Positions 16,641-25,186 of a stretch of DNA of 64,000 nt are shown one piece after another. The notes under the pieces were generated by a model. The model worked only from the letters and a program-made list of their open reading frames with translations. It ran no database searches and was not told the origin of the DNA. Position 1 is the first letter of the stretch. Every line of letters starts with the position of its first letter. The position numbers and the translations under genes were made by a program. Source of the stretch: Actinokineospora pegani (GTDB lineage Bacteria > Actinomycetota > Actinomycetes > Mycobacteriales > Pseudonocardiaceae); contig NZ_WHOL01000039.1 of NCBI RefSeq assembly GCF_009745975.1, positions 1 to 64,000 of the forward strand. The letters run 5' to 3'.

Positions 16641-18616
16641 CCGACGCCCCCACACAGCGGATCGCCCGCGTCACCGACGAGGCGCCGACCGAGCGCATCG
16701 ACCTCGGCGCGGCCGAGACCCAGGTCATCGAGCCGATCCGCGAGTCCACACCGGACGTCCCGGAGCCGCCGCCCGCCCGCGTGCGGTGGTGGACGTCCTG
16801 GCCGTTCATCGTGGCCACCTCCGCCCTCGGCATCCTCGTCGTCGGCCTGTCCTACCGGCTGGCCGAGGAGGGCGGGAACGCCAACATCCGCTACGGGGTG
16901 TTCTGGGCCGGGATGCTGCTGGCCGCCATCCCCGTGACCGCCCGCGTCGCCACCGGCGACCGGGCCGGCGGGGCGTGGGGCGTGGCGCTGCTGGGCGTGC
17001 TCACCTACGTCCCGAAGTTCCTGCGCAACCCGGACGGCCCCGCCTACCACGACGAGTACGCGCACTGGCGCCAGGCGCTCGACGTGCTCGGCTCCGGGCA
17101 GTTGTTCCGGCCCAACTCGATCATCCCGATCGTCCAGTACTACCCGGGCACCTCCGGCATCACCGCCGCCGTGCACGAGCTGACCGGGCTGTCGGTCTTC
17201 TCCGCGGGCCAGTTGGTCCTGTTCACCTCGCACATGCTGGTCCTGTTCGGCATCGTCGTGCTGGCCCAGGTCCACCTGCGCTCGCCGACGGCGGGCGCGC
17301 TGGCGGCGCTGGTCTACGCCCTCAACCCGTCGGAGATGTACTTCGACACCCAGTACGCCTACGAGGGCATCGCCATCGCGCTGTTCGTCTGGGCGCTGGC
17401 GCTGACCAGCATCGCCGCCAGGAGCACCGGCAGGCGGCGGGTCGCGGCGCTGGTCACCGCCCTGCTGTGCACGGCGGCCTGCCTGGCGACCCACCACCTG
17501 ACGACGCTGTTCATGGTGCTGCTGCTGGTGGTCGTCGTGGCCGTGGTGTCGGTGCGCGGCTGGCGCACGCGCCGCCGCGAGGGTCGGGTGCCCGAGGGCG
17601 TCGCGGTCTGGTGGATCCTGTTCGGCGGCACGGTCGGCATGGGCGCGCTGTGGACGACGTTCGTCGCCACCCCGACGCTGACCTACCTGTCGCCGTACTT
17701 CGGCGGGTCCGTGGAGCAGCTCTCCGACATCAACACCGAGCAGGACACCAGCCGCGTCGTGCTGGCGCCCTCGCCGCAGCCGCTGTGGGAGCGCGGGCTG
17801 ACCGCCCTGGCCCCGGTGGTCGTCGGGATCATCTGCCTGGCCGCGATCCTCATGCTGCGCAAGGTCCTCAAGCAATGGCGCGCCGACACGCTCGTGCTCA
17901 TGGCCTATGGCCTCATGTACTTCCCCGCCGTGCTGTTCCTGCTCGCGCCCTCTGGCGCGGAGGGCGCGCGCCGGTCGTGGGCGTTCACCTACCTGGGCAT
18001 CGCGCTCATCGCCGCGTTCGTCATCCCGCGCTGGCGGGCCCGGCGGCCCGTCCGCTGGTGGTCGCGCGGCCCGGTGCTCACGCTGGCGTTCGTCGTCGTG
18101 CTCGTGGGCAACGTCGGCGGCGGGCTCAACGACCCCTACCGGTTCCCCGGCCCGTTCCGCTGGGGCACCGACACCAACTCCGCCAGCGCCGAGGCGCGCA
18201 CCGTCGGCGAGCAGCTCGCCGCCCGCGCGGGCCGGGTGCGCGTCGTCGCCGACCGGTACACGGCCCTGCAGCTGGTGGGCTACAGCGGCCTGCGGGTCGC
18301 CGCGCCGTCCGAGGGCTTCCCCGCGTGGGAGCTGGTGCAGACCGGCGCGGACCCCAACCCCAGGCTGGCGGCCGACCTGCGCGGGTCCGGGTTCGACTAC
18401 CTCGTCGTCGACACCCGCATGGCCGAGGAGGCGTCGTTCATCGGCGACAACTACGGCCCCACCGACCCGCTCATCGGCCAGGCCACCCCGCGGGAGAACC
18501 TCGACCGGCTCGACCGCGTCCCGTGGGCGAGCCGCATCATCACCACCGAACACCTGCGGGTCTACAAACTCGACCTGTTCCTGCTCGGCGCCAACCTGGT
18601 CGAGGACGGACCATGA
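16637..18616 (+). CDS. Large polytopic membrane protein, GT-C glycosyltransferase-like
   Basis: 659 aa with a hydrophilic N-terminus of about 45 residues carrying two TQRI/TERI-type Thr motifs, then roughly 11-13 membrane helices and a C-terminal extracytoplasmic domain of about 160 residues (from GGGLNDPYRF). In the first outer loop it has YHDEYAHWRQ, which resembles the D-E motif of protein-mannosyltransferase/ArnT-like GT-C enzymes. It may transfer a polyprenyl-linked sugar outside the cell, or polymerise the repeat units. The family was not recognised with certainty. ATG overlaps the upstream stop and its own stop overlaps the next ATG. Confidence 0.7.
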   Translation: MTDAPTQRIARVTDEAPTERIDLGAAETQVIEPIRESTPDVPEPPPARVRWWTSWPFIVATSALGILVVGLSYRLAEEGGNANIRYGVFWAGMLLAAIPVTARVATGDRAGGAWGVALLGVLTYVPKFLRNPDGPAYHDEYAHWRQALDVLGSGQLFRPNSIIPIVQYYPGTSGITAAVHELTGLSVFSAGQLVLFTSHMLVLFGIVVLAQVHLRSPTAGALAALVYALNPSEMYFDTQYAYEGIAIALFVWALALTSIAARSTGRRRVAALVTALLCTAACLATHHLTTLFMVLLLVVVVAVVSVRGWRTRRREGRVPEGVAVWWILFGGTVGMGALWTTFVATPTLTYLSPYFGGSVEQLSDINTEQDTSRVVLAPSPQPLWERGLTALAPVVVGIICLAAILMLRKVLKQWRADTLVLMAYGLMYFPAVLFLLAPSGAEGARRSWAFTYLGIALIAAFVIPRWRARRPVRWWSRGPVLTLAFVVVLVGNVGGGLNDPYRFPGPFRWGTDTNSASAEARTVGEQLAARAGRVRVVADRYTALQLVGYSGLRVAAPSEGFPAWELVQTGADPNPRLAADLRGSGFDYLVVDTRMAEEASFIGDNYGPTDPLIGQATPRENLDRLDRVPWASRIITTEHLRVYKLDLFLLGANLVEDGP

Positions 18617-19398
18617 GGACTTTCCTGCGCGGGGTCACGCCCGCGCTGCTCGCGGGTGTGCTGATCGCCACCGCGCTCGTGCTCTTCCAGGCGCCCGCCC
18701 CGGTGCGCGTCCTAGCCTTCGCCGTGCTCGCGCTGGCCGCGGGGCTCAGCGCGTCCCGGATCGTGCGGGGCCGCGCGGGGCTCACCGACGACGACGCCGA
18801 CGTGGGGTACTCGCTGCCCGGTGTCGTCGTGCTGGTGCTGATGCTGGCGGTCGTGCTCGCGCTGTCCGTGCTCGGCATCGCCATCGACACGCCGGGGATC
18901 GCCTGGGCCACCGGCGCCTCGGCGTTCGCCCTCGTCGTCGTGGCGCACGTCGTCGCCGGTCCGCCCGCGTGGCCGACCGCGCCGCGCCGGGCGCTCGGCC
19001 CCGTCCTGGCCGTGGTCGTGCTGTGCGCGGCCGTCGCGGGCGCGGCGGCCATGCGGCCCGCGCAGGTCGAGCGGTACACCCAGTTGTCGGTGGACGAGAC
19101 GCCCCCCTCGGTGGGCGGCGGCGAGCGGGTCTCCCTGGGCTGGACGCTGTTGGGCTACGGCTCGGCGCTGCCCGCGGCCGAGCCGCCGGTCGAGGTCGTC
19201 ATCGGCGGCAGGCGGTTGCCCGAGGTGGACGCCGAGACCGGCGCCGTCACCGCCACCGGGGTCCAGGGCGCGGTCGACCAGCGCCGCGGCACGGTGGCCT
19301 TCACCGCCCCCGACGGCGCCGGGATCTACGACGTGCACGTCAAGGTCGGCGCCGCGGACTGGTCCGAGATCGTCGTGCGATTGGTCGTGAACCAGTGA
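18613..19398 (+). CDS. Membrane protein with extracytoplasmic C-terminal domain (DUF1616-like)
   Basis: 261 aa. Four predicted helices in the first 150 residues, grouped in two pairs, followed by a soluble domain of about 110 residues (TQLSVDETPPSVGGGERVSL to the end) that looks beta-rich. The layout resembles DUF1616 membrane proteins found in archaeal and bacterial polysaccharide loci, but the assignment is tentative. Both ends overlap neighbours by 4 nt, so it is made with the GT-C-like protein and flippase. Probably an accessory subunit for export or assembly. Confidence 0.6.
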   Translation: MRTFLRGVTPALLAGVLIATALVLFQAPAPVRVLAFAVLALAAGLSASRIVRGRAGLTDDDADVGYSLPGVVVLVLMLAVVLALSVLGIAIDTPGIAWATGASAFALVVVAHVVAGPPAWPTAPRRALGPVLAVVVLCAAVAGAAAMRPAQVERYTQLSVDETPPSVGGGERVSLGWTLLGYGSALPAAEPPVEVVIGGRRLPEVDAETGAVTATGVQGAVDQRRGTVAFTAPDGAGIYDVHVKVGAADWSEIVVRLVVNQ

Positions 19399-20687
19399 CC
19401 ACGAGCCCGGCGGCCACGGCCCCGCGGTCGCTGCGCGAGCGGCTGGCGGGCGACACGATGCTGCGCAACTCCATCGCGATCATGGCGACCACCGTCGTCA
19501 CCTCCGTGCTGGGCTACGCCTTCTGGCTGGTGGTGGCCCGCACCTCCAGCCCCGAGGTCAGCGGCGCGGGCGCGGCGGCCACCTCGGCGCTGCAGGCCGC
19601 GGCGCTGTTCGCCGCCGTGGGCGCGGCCGCCGCCATGGTGGAGTGGTTGCCGCGCAGCGCCTCCACGGCGCAGTGGCGCACCAGGCTGACCGTCGGCGTG
19701 GCCGTCGCGGTGGTCGGCGGCGTTGTCGGCGGGCTGTTCGTGGTGGTCCTGCTCGGGCACCTGCTGGGCACGCTCCCCGCGCTCACGACACCGGTCGGCG
19801 CGGTGCTGTTCTGCCTCGGCACGGTGTTCTTCGCCGTGGGCACCGTCTACGACTACGCCGCCGTGGCCGAGCGCCACGGTGTGATGATGCTGGGCCGCAA
19901 CGCCCTGTTCACCGGTCTGCGGCTGCCGCTGGTGGTCGTGCCGTGGCTGCTGCCCGGCACCGGCGACCAGATCCTCACCGCGTGGGCCGCGGGCGCCGGG
20001 CTGTCGCTGCTGCTGGCGCTGGTCGGCTTCCGGCGCAGCACCCACGGCCGCCACCTGCGCCCGTCCACCGCGGGCTTCGGCGACGCGCTGCGGCAGATGC
20101 GGACCTCGCTGCTGGGCCAGCACCTGATCACCGTCGCGGCGATGATGGGCGCCTACCTGCTGCCGATCCTCGTCGTGGCCAGGGTGTCGGCCGAGGCCAA
20201 CGCCTACTTCTACGCCACCTGGATGCTCGGCTCGGTGTTCTTCATGGTCAGCCCGGCCGTGTCCACCTCGCTGTTCGCCGAGGCCGCGGGCTCGCCGCGG
20301 GCCGCGGCCGCGGCCGCCACCCGCAGCCTCAAGATCATCGGCGCGCTGCTGGTCGTCCCGGTCGTGGTCTACCTGCTCGGCGGCGGGCTGCTGCTGTCGC
20401 TGTTCGGCCAGGACTACCCCGGCCAGGGGCGGCTGCTGCTGGTCCTGCTGACGCTCTCGGCGATCCCGGACGCGCTGACCAACATCGCCGTCGCCGTGCT
20501 CCGCGCGACCGAGCGGATGCGCGCCGCGCTGTGGCTCAACTCGGCGATGCTCCTCGCGGCGCTGATCGGGTCGTGGCTGCTGCTGCCCTCGCTCGGCATC
20601 GTCGCCGTCGGCTGGTCCTGGCTGGGCGCGCAGACCATCGGAGCACTGTGGACAGTGGTGTGCTGGCGCCGGATCACGGCGGCCTGA
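19395..20687 (+). CDS. Wzx/MATE-type polysaccharide flippase
   Basis: 430 aa with about 12 predicted helices; MOP superfamily polysaccharide transporter by the repeated N- and C-half layout and the segment SIAIMATTVVTSVLGYAFW near the start. GTG 19395 overlaps the previous stop (GTGA). Predicted to move an undecaprenyl-linked oligosaccharide across the membrane, after which the GT-C-like or DUF1616-like proteins would act on it. Confidence 0.82.
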   Translation: MTTSPAATAPRSLRERLAGDTMLRNSIAIMATTVVTSVLGYAFWLVVARTSSPEVSGAGAAATSALQAAALFAAVGAAAAMVEWLPRSASTAQWRTRLTVGVAVAVVGGVVGGLFVVVLLGHLLGTLPALTTPVGAVLFCLGTVFFAVGTVYDYAAVAERHGVMMLGRNALFTGLRLPLVVVPWLLPGTGDQILTAWAAGAGLSLLLALVGFRRSTHGRHLRPSTAGFGDALRQMRTSLLGQHLITVAAMMGAYLLPILVVARVSAEANAYFYATWMLGSVFFMVSPAVSTSLFAEAAGSPRAAAAAATRSLKIIGALLVVPVVVYLLGGGLLLSLFGQDYPGQGRLLLVLLTLSAIPDALTNIAVAVLRATERMRAALWLNSAMLLAALIGSWLLLPSLGIVAVGWSWLGAQTIGALWTVVCWRRITAA

Positions 20688-20688
20688 C

Positions 20689-21927
20689 GTGCGCGTCCTG
20701 CAGGTCACCGACAACTACGCGCCCGCCACCGGCGGCCTGGAACGGGTCGTCCAGCTCCTCTCGCACGAGCTGTCCGCCCTCGGCCACACCGTCTCCGTCG
20801 CGACCCTGGACCGCCCGGACGCGCCCCCGACGTCGGTCGACGGGGACGTGACCGTCCACCGGCTCGCGGGCCTGACCCGGCACCTGCGCCGCTTCTCCGC
20901 CGACCCGCAGCACCAGTTCCACCCCACCGCCCCCGACCCGGTCCTCATCCGCAGGCTGCAAGAGCTGGTCGACCGCACCCGGCCCGACATCGTGCACGCC
21001 CACAGTTGGATGCTGCACTCCTGCCTGGCCCTGCGCCTCCCGCCGGGCAGCAGGCTCGTCGTGTCCATCCACGACTACGGCCTCGTCTGCGCCAAGAAGA
21101 CCCTGGTCCACGACGAGACCCTGGACACGACCTGCTCGGGCCCGTCGCCGCGCAAGTGCCTGTCCTGCGCCTCCGGCTTCTACGGCCGCGCCAAGGCCAC
21201 CGCCCTGGTCCTGGGCCTGGCCGCCACCCGCTTCGACAAGGTCGACCTGTTCCTGCCCGTCAACGAGGCCGTGGCCCGCGCGACCCTCCCCGGCGTCGCC
21301 CCCACCCGGATCCGCTGCGTCCCCTCCTTCGTGGCCGACTCCATCGTCTCCACCGGCCCCCGCCCGGACTTCCTGCCGGACGACGCCTTCATCCTCTTCG
21401 TCGGCGCCCTGGGCGAGCACAAGGGCCTCGGCCTCCTGGCCACCGCCCACCAGCGGATGACCACCGCCGTCCCCCTGGTCGCCATCGGTCCCCGCCGCGC
21501 CGACACCCCCGCCCTCACCGGGACCCCCGAGCGACCGGTGTCCGTGCACGACCCGGTGCCCCACCCGTCCATCATGGCCGCGTTCGCCGCCGCCGCGGCG
21601 GTCGCCGTCCCGTCGCGCTGGCCGGAGCCCCAGGGCCTGGTGGTCACCGAGGCGATGGCCGTGGGCGCCCCGGTCGTGGCCTCGTCGATCGGCGGCCTGC
21701 CGACCCTGGTCGAGGACGGGGTGACCGGGTCGCTGGTGCCCCCGGGCGACGCGGACGCGCTCGCCGCCGCCCTGGACTCGCTGCTGGCCGATCCCGCCAC
21801 GCGGCAGCGGCTGGGCGCGGCGGGGCGGGTGGCCGCCCGCCGGTACTTCGCCAGCGCGGTCGTGCCGGAGGTCGTCGACGCCTACGACTCGGTGCTGGCC
21901 CGCCCCCGGGCGTCCGCCGCGCGGTGA
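20689..21927 (+). CDS. Family 4 glycosyltransferase
   Basis: 412 aa. Classical GT4: MRVLQVTDNYAPATGGLERVV, HAHSWMLHSCL, ILFVGALGEHKGL, and the donor motif PSRWPEPQGLVVTEAMAVG with both Glu residues in place. A Cys-rich insertion CSGPSPRKCLSCASGF (near residue 145) follows the HDYGLVC block, as in several actinobacterial GT4 proteins, and might bind a metal. GTG 20689 starts 1 nt after the flippase stop; last gene of the operon. Confidence 0.88.
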   Translation: MRVLQVTDNYAPATGGLERVVQLLSHELSALGHTVSVATLDRPDAPPTSVDGDVTVHRLAGLTRHLRRFSADPQHQFHPTAPDPVLIRRLQELVDRTRPDIVHAHSWMLHSCLALRLPPGSRLVVSIHDYGLVCAKKTLVHDETLDTTCSGPSPRKCLSCASGFYGRAKATALVLGLAATRFDKVDLFLPVNEAVARATLPGVAPTRIRCVPSFVADSIVSTGPRPDFLPDDAFILFVGALGEHKGLGLLATAHQRMTTAVPLVAIGPRRADTPALTGTPERPVSVHDPVPHPSIMAAFAAAAAVAVPSRWPEPQGLVVTEAMAVGAPVVASSIGGLPTLVEDGVTGSLVPPGDADALAAALDSLLADPATRQRLGAAGRVAARRYFASAVVPEVVDAYDSVLARPRASAAR

Positions 21928-22332
21928 CGGCCGCCTGCTCGCCATCGCGGGGACTCGGCGCGCCACCAGGCAGCCACGGCTCCGGGTCGCTGCTCGCGCA
22001 CACCCGTGAACGCCTTGACCGCGGCTCATCGAAAACCGGTCGCGGGCGCGGTCCCCGGCTGCTCCTGCTGAGCGCCTGCGGCGGCGAGGTGGCCGACCTC
22101 TCCGACGCCGCGGGGGGTGCGTCGAGAATCGGCGCCTACCGCTTGCTGGCGGCCCGAGCTCGGGTGTAGGCCATGCGGTGGGCCGGTGGCGTGCCGGCCG
22201 CGGTTTCGAGCCGCGTGCGTCTCGACGCCCGGCTGGTCCCCCTGGGCTCGCGCCGGCCGCGTGGGTCTCGTACGCGTGGTGTGCCCACGCTGGCGCGGCG
22301 ACGAGGTGGTCGTTTCCGCCGCGCGTCTGGGC
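21928..22332. other. Convergent intergenic region, nothing recognised
   Basis: 405 bp between the stop of the glycan operon and the stop of the SARP gene. No convincing gene, tRNA or strong terminator hairpin. Open frames on both strands read as low-complexity Arg/Gly/Pro text. It may contain a decayed gene. Confidence 0.45.
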
Positions 22333-25140
22333 TCACGGGCCGGTGGTGGCCCGAGCGTCTGCCATGCGGCGCCGGAGGTCGGCGGCGCCCTGGTCGCGGC
22401 CCTGGGCCTCGTACATCCCCAGGGCCCGCTGCCACGCCCGCGCCGCCCCCGCCGCGTCGCCGAGCGCCGCCCGCGTGTCGCCCACCGCCTCGTGCACGTC
22501 CGCGGCCTGGTACGGGATCTCCAGGGCCTCGAAGCCCGCGATCGCCAGGCGGTGGTGGTGCAGGGCCCGCGGGAAGTCGCCGGTGTGGTGGGCGATGAGG
22601 CCGAGGGAGGCGTGGGCGTCGGCGATGCCGGTGCCGTGGTCGTGCAGGCGGAACAGGCGCAGGGCGGCGGTGCACCGCTCGCGGGCCTGGGCGTACTGGC
22701 CCAGTCGTGAGTGGAACACGCCCGTCGCGTTGAGCATGTCGGCTTCCAGCACCGGTTCGCCCAGGGCGCGGTAGGACTCGCGCAGCCGCTCCAGGTGCTC
22801 CAGGGCCTCGGCCAGGCGGCCCTGTTCGCCGAGCGTCCAGGCGATGATGCGGCGGGTGTCGGCCTCGACGCGGTCGTCGTGGGCCCGCTGGGCCAGGGTG
22901 AGGCTGGTGCCCAGGTGGCGCAGCGCACCGTCCAGGTCGCCCAGCCTGCCGTGGGCCTGGCCCAGGCAGCGGTGCGCCAGCGCGCGGTCGGCGGTGGCGG
23001 CGACCTGGTCGGCCGCCTCGACGCCGAGGGTCCAGCAGGCCAGCGCGTCGTGCGTGCGGCCGAGGCGGAAGTGGTGGGTGTCCAGGGCCCAGGCCAGCGG
23101 CCAGACCACCGCGGGCATGCCGGTGCGCGCGGCCCACTGCTGGACGGCGAGCACGTTGGCGTGCTCGGCGGCGAACCAGCGCATCGCGTGCGCCTCGTCG
23201 GCGGGCTGGGTCGGGCGCACCAGCGCGGCCCGCGCGGGCAGCACCACGGGCCTGCGGTGCGCGGCCAGCATCCGCTCGCACGCCCAGGCGCTGTGCAGGT
23301 AGAACTCAGCCACCCGGCGCAGCGCGGGCCGGGCGTCGTGGCTGCCCGCGGTGCGCGCGTACTGGCGCAGCAGGTCGTGCATCCGGTACCGGCCGGGCGC
23401 GTCCTGGCTCAGCAGCGACGCCTGCTCCAGGCCGCGCAGCAGCGTCGTGGCGTCCGCCGGGGCCACCCCGAGCAGGCTCGCGGCGGCGGGCAGGCCGATG
23501 TCGACCCCCGGCGCGGCGCCGAGCAGTTCGAACGCCGAGGCCTGCGCCGGGGTCAGCAGCCGGTACGACCAGGACAGCACCTTGGGCAGGCTCGCGGTCG
23601 GGTCCTCGTCGTCGAGCGCGCCGAGGCCGGTGTCGCGCAGCTCGGCGGCCAGGTCCGCCAGCGGGGTCCGCGGCCTGATCCTGGCCCGCCCGGCGATGAT
23701 GCTCAGCGCCAGCGGCAGGCCCCCGCACAGCTCCACGATCTCGTCGGCGGCCGCCCCGTCGTCGTCGGCCACCCGCCGCGCGCCCAGCCGGTCGACCAGC
23801 AGCGACCGCGCCTCGGTCTCGGGCAGCGCCGCCACCGCGACCGGGTGCGCGGCGTGGCCGGTGACCAGCCCCAGCAGCGGCGCCCGGCTCGTCACCAGCA
23901 CCGCGCACGTGTCGCTGCCCGGCAGCAGCGGCACCACCTGGGCGCTGTCGACGGCGTTGTCCAGCACCAGCAGCATCCGCCTGCCCGCGAGCTGGCTGCG
24001 GAACAGCGCCGCGCGCGCGTGCGGGTCGGTCGGCACCCGGTCGGCGGGGGTGCCCAGCGCCTCGAGGAACCCGCGCATGGCCACGTCCGGGCTCATCGGC
24101 GCCTCGTCCGGGCTGAACCCGCGCAGGTCGACGAAGAGCTGCCCGTCGGGGAACCGGCACAGCTCCCGGTGCGCCCAGTGCAGCGCCAGCCAGGTCTTGC
24201 CGATGCCGCCGGTGCCCGCGATGACCGCCGTCCCGCCCCCGCCGAGCGCCGCGTCGAGCTCGGCGAGGTCGGCGTCGCGGCCGGAGAACGGGGCGGGCCG
24301 GGCGGGTAGCTGCCTGGCCACCCCCTGGTGCGGGGACAGCGCCGGGTCGTCGGTGAGGATGTGCTCGTGCAGCTTGCGCAGCGCCGGGCCGGGGTCGCAG
24401 CCCAGCTCCTCGGCCAGGCGGGCGCGCAGCCGCTCGAAGTGCGCCAGCGCGTCGGTGGGGCGCCCGGCGCGGTGCAGGGCGAGCATGTACTGCCCGGCCA
24501 CCCGCTCGTCGACGGGGTGCTCCAAGACCCGGGTGGACAACGCCGTCAGCAGCTCCGGCAGGCCTGAGCCCACCCGCAGCCGGGCGTCGGCCAGGTCGCA
24601 CTCGGCGGCGAACCGCAGCCGCCCCAGCCGGGCCCGCTCCTCGGCGGCCCACTCGCCGTCCACCCCGGTCAGCGCCTCGCCCGCGCACAGCGCCAGCGCC
24701 GCCGAGAGCAGCTCCACGGCCCGCTCGCCGCCCGCCCCGCGCGCCTGGTCGCACAGGTCGCCGAAGCGGCGCAGGTCCACGGCCAGGTCCTCGCCCAGCA
24801 GCACGAACCCGCCGGAGCGCCGGACGATGTCGGTCCCGGTGCCCTTGAACACCTTGCGCAGCCGCGACACGTAGCTGGCCAGCGTGTTCGCCACCCGCGC
24901 GGGCGGGCGCACGCCCCACACCCGGCCGATCAGTTGCTCGTCGGGCACCACCCGGCCCAGGTCCACCGCCAGCGCGGCCAGCACGCACCGCTGCTTGGCC
25001 GCCCCGACGTCGACCGCCGCACCGCGCACCCGGGCCGCGATCTCCCCGAGCAGGTCGACCTCGACGCCCACCCCGGCCCCCAGACGGTCGATCACCACCG
25101 TAGGGATACCAACGTGGACTGGTCCGCGCAAACGCGCCAC
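22333..25140 (-). CDS. AfsR/SARP-family transcriptional activator with NB-ARC and TPR domains
   Basis: 935 aa from GTG 25140; a later GTG near 25098 is also possible. Order of domains: OmpR-type winged helix (about 25-105, with WGVRPPARVANTLASYVSRLRK), BTAD (about 110-260), NB-ARC ATPase (about 280-560; P-loop GTGGIGKTWLAL, kinase-2-like MLLVLDNAVDSAQV, GLPLALSIIAGRA) and C-terminal TPR repeats (about 690-930). This is the AfsR/DnrI-type layout of activators of antibiotic and developmental genes. It lies convergent to the glycan operon, but no biosynthetic cluster is seen here, so its target is unknown. Confidence 0.9.
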   Translation of the reverse strand: MARLRGPVHVGIPTVVIDRLGAGVGVEVDLLGEIAARVRGAAVDVGAAKQRCVLAALAVDLGRVVPDEQLIGRVWGVRPPARVANTLASYVSRLRKVFKGTGTDIVRRSGGFVLLGEDLAVDLRRFGDLCDQARGAGGERAVELLSAALALCAGEALTGVDGEWAAEERARLGRLRFAAECDLADARLRVGSGLPELLTALSTRVLEHPVDERVAGQYMLALHRAGRPTDALAHFERLRARLAEELGCDPGPALRKLHEHILTDDPALSPHQGVARQLPARPAPFSGRDADLAELDAALGGGGTAVIAGTGGIGKTWLALHWAHRELCRFPDGQLFVDLRGFSPDEAPMSPDVAMRGFLEALGTPADRVPTDPHARAALFRSQLAGRRMLLVLDNAVDSAQVVPLLPGSDTCAVLVTSRAPLLGLVTGHAAHPVAVAALPETEARSLLVDRLGARRVADDDGAAADEIVELCGGLPLALSIIAGRARIRPRTPLADLAAELRDTGLGALDDEDPTASLPKVLSWSYRLLTPAQASAFELLGAAPGVDIGLPAAASLLGVAPADATTLLRGLEQASLLSQDAPGRYRMHDLLRQYARTAGSHDARPALRRVAEFYLHSAWACERMLAAHRRPVVLPARAALVRPTQPADEAHAMRWFAAEHANVLAVQQWAARTGMPAVVWPLAWALDTHHFRLGRTHDALACWTLGVEAADQVAATADRALAHRCLGQAHGRLGDLDGALRHLGTSLTLAQRAHDDRVEADTRRIIAWTLGEQGRLAEALEHLERLRESYRALGEPVLEADMLNATGVFHSRLGQYAQARERCTAALRLFRLHDHGTGIADAHASLGLIAHHTGDFPRALHHHRLAIAGFEALEIPYQAADVHEAVGDTRAALGDAAGAARAWQRALGMYEAQGRDQGAADLRRRMADARATTGP

Positions 25141-25186
25141 CCTGAATCACACAATAAGACGCACAACGCCCGGTCCGGCGGACCGC

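Noticed and set aside
22185-22260. tRNA-like T-arm (GGTTTCGAG) in the convergent gap
   Set aside because: No matching acceptor stem, D-arm or anticodon arm could be placed around it.
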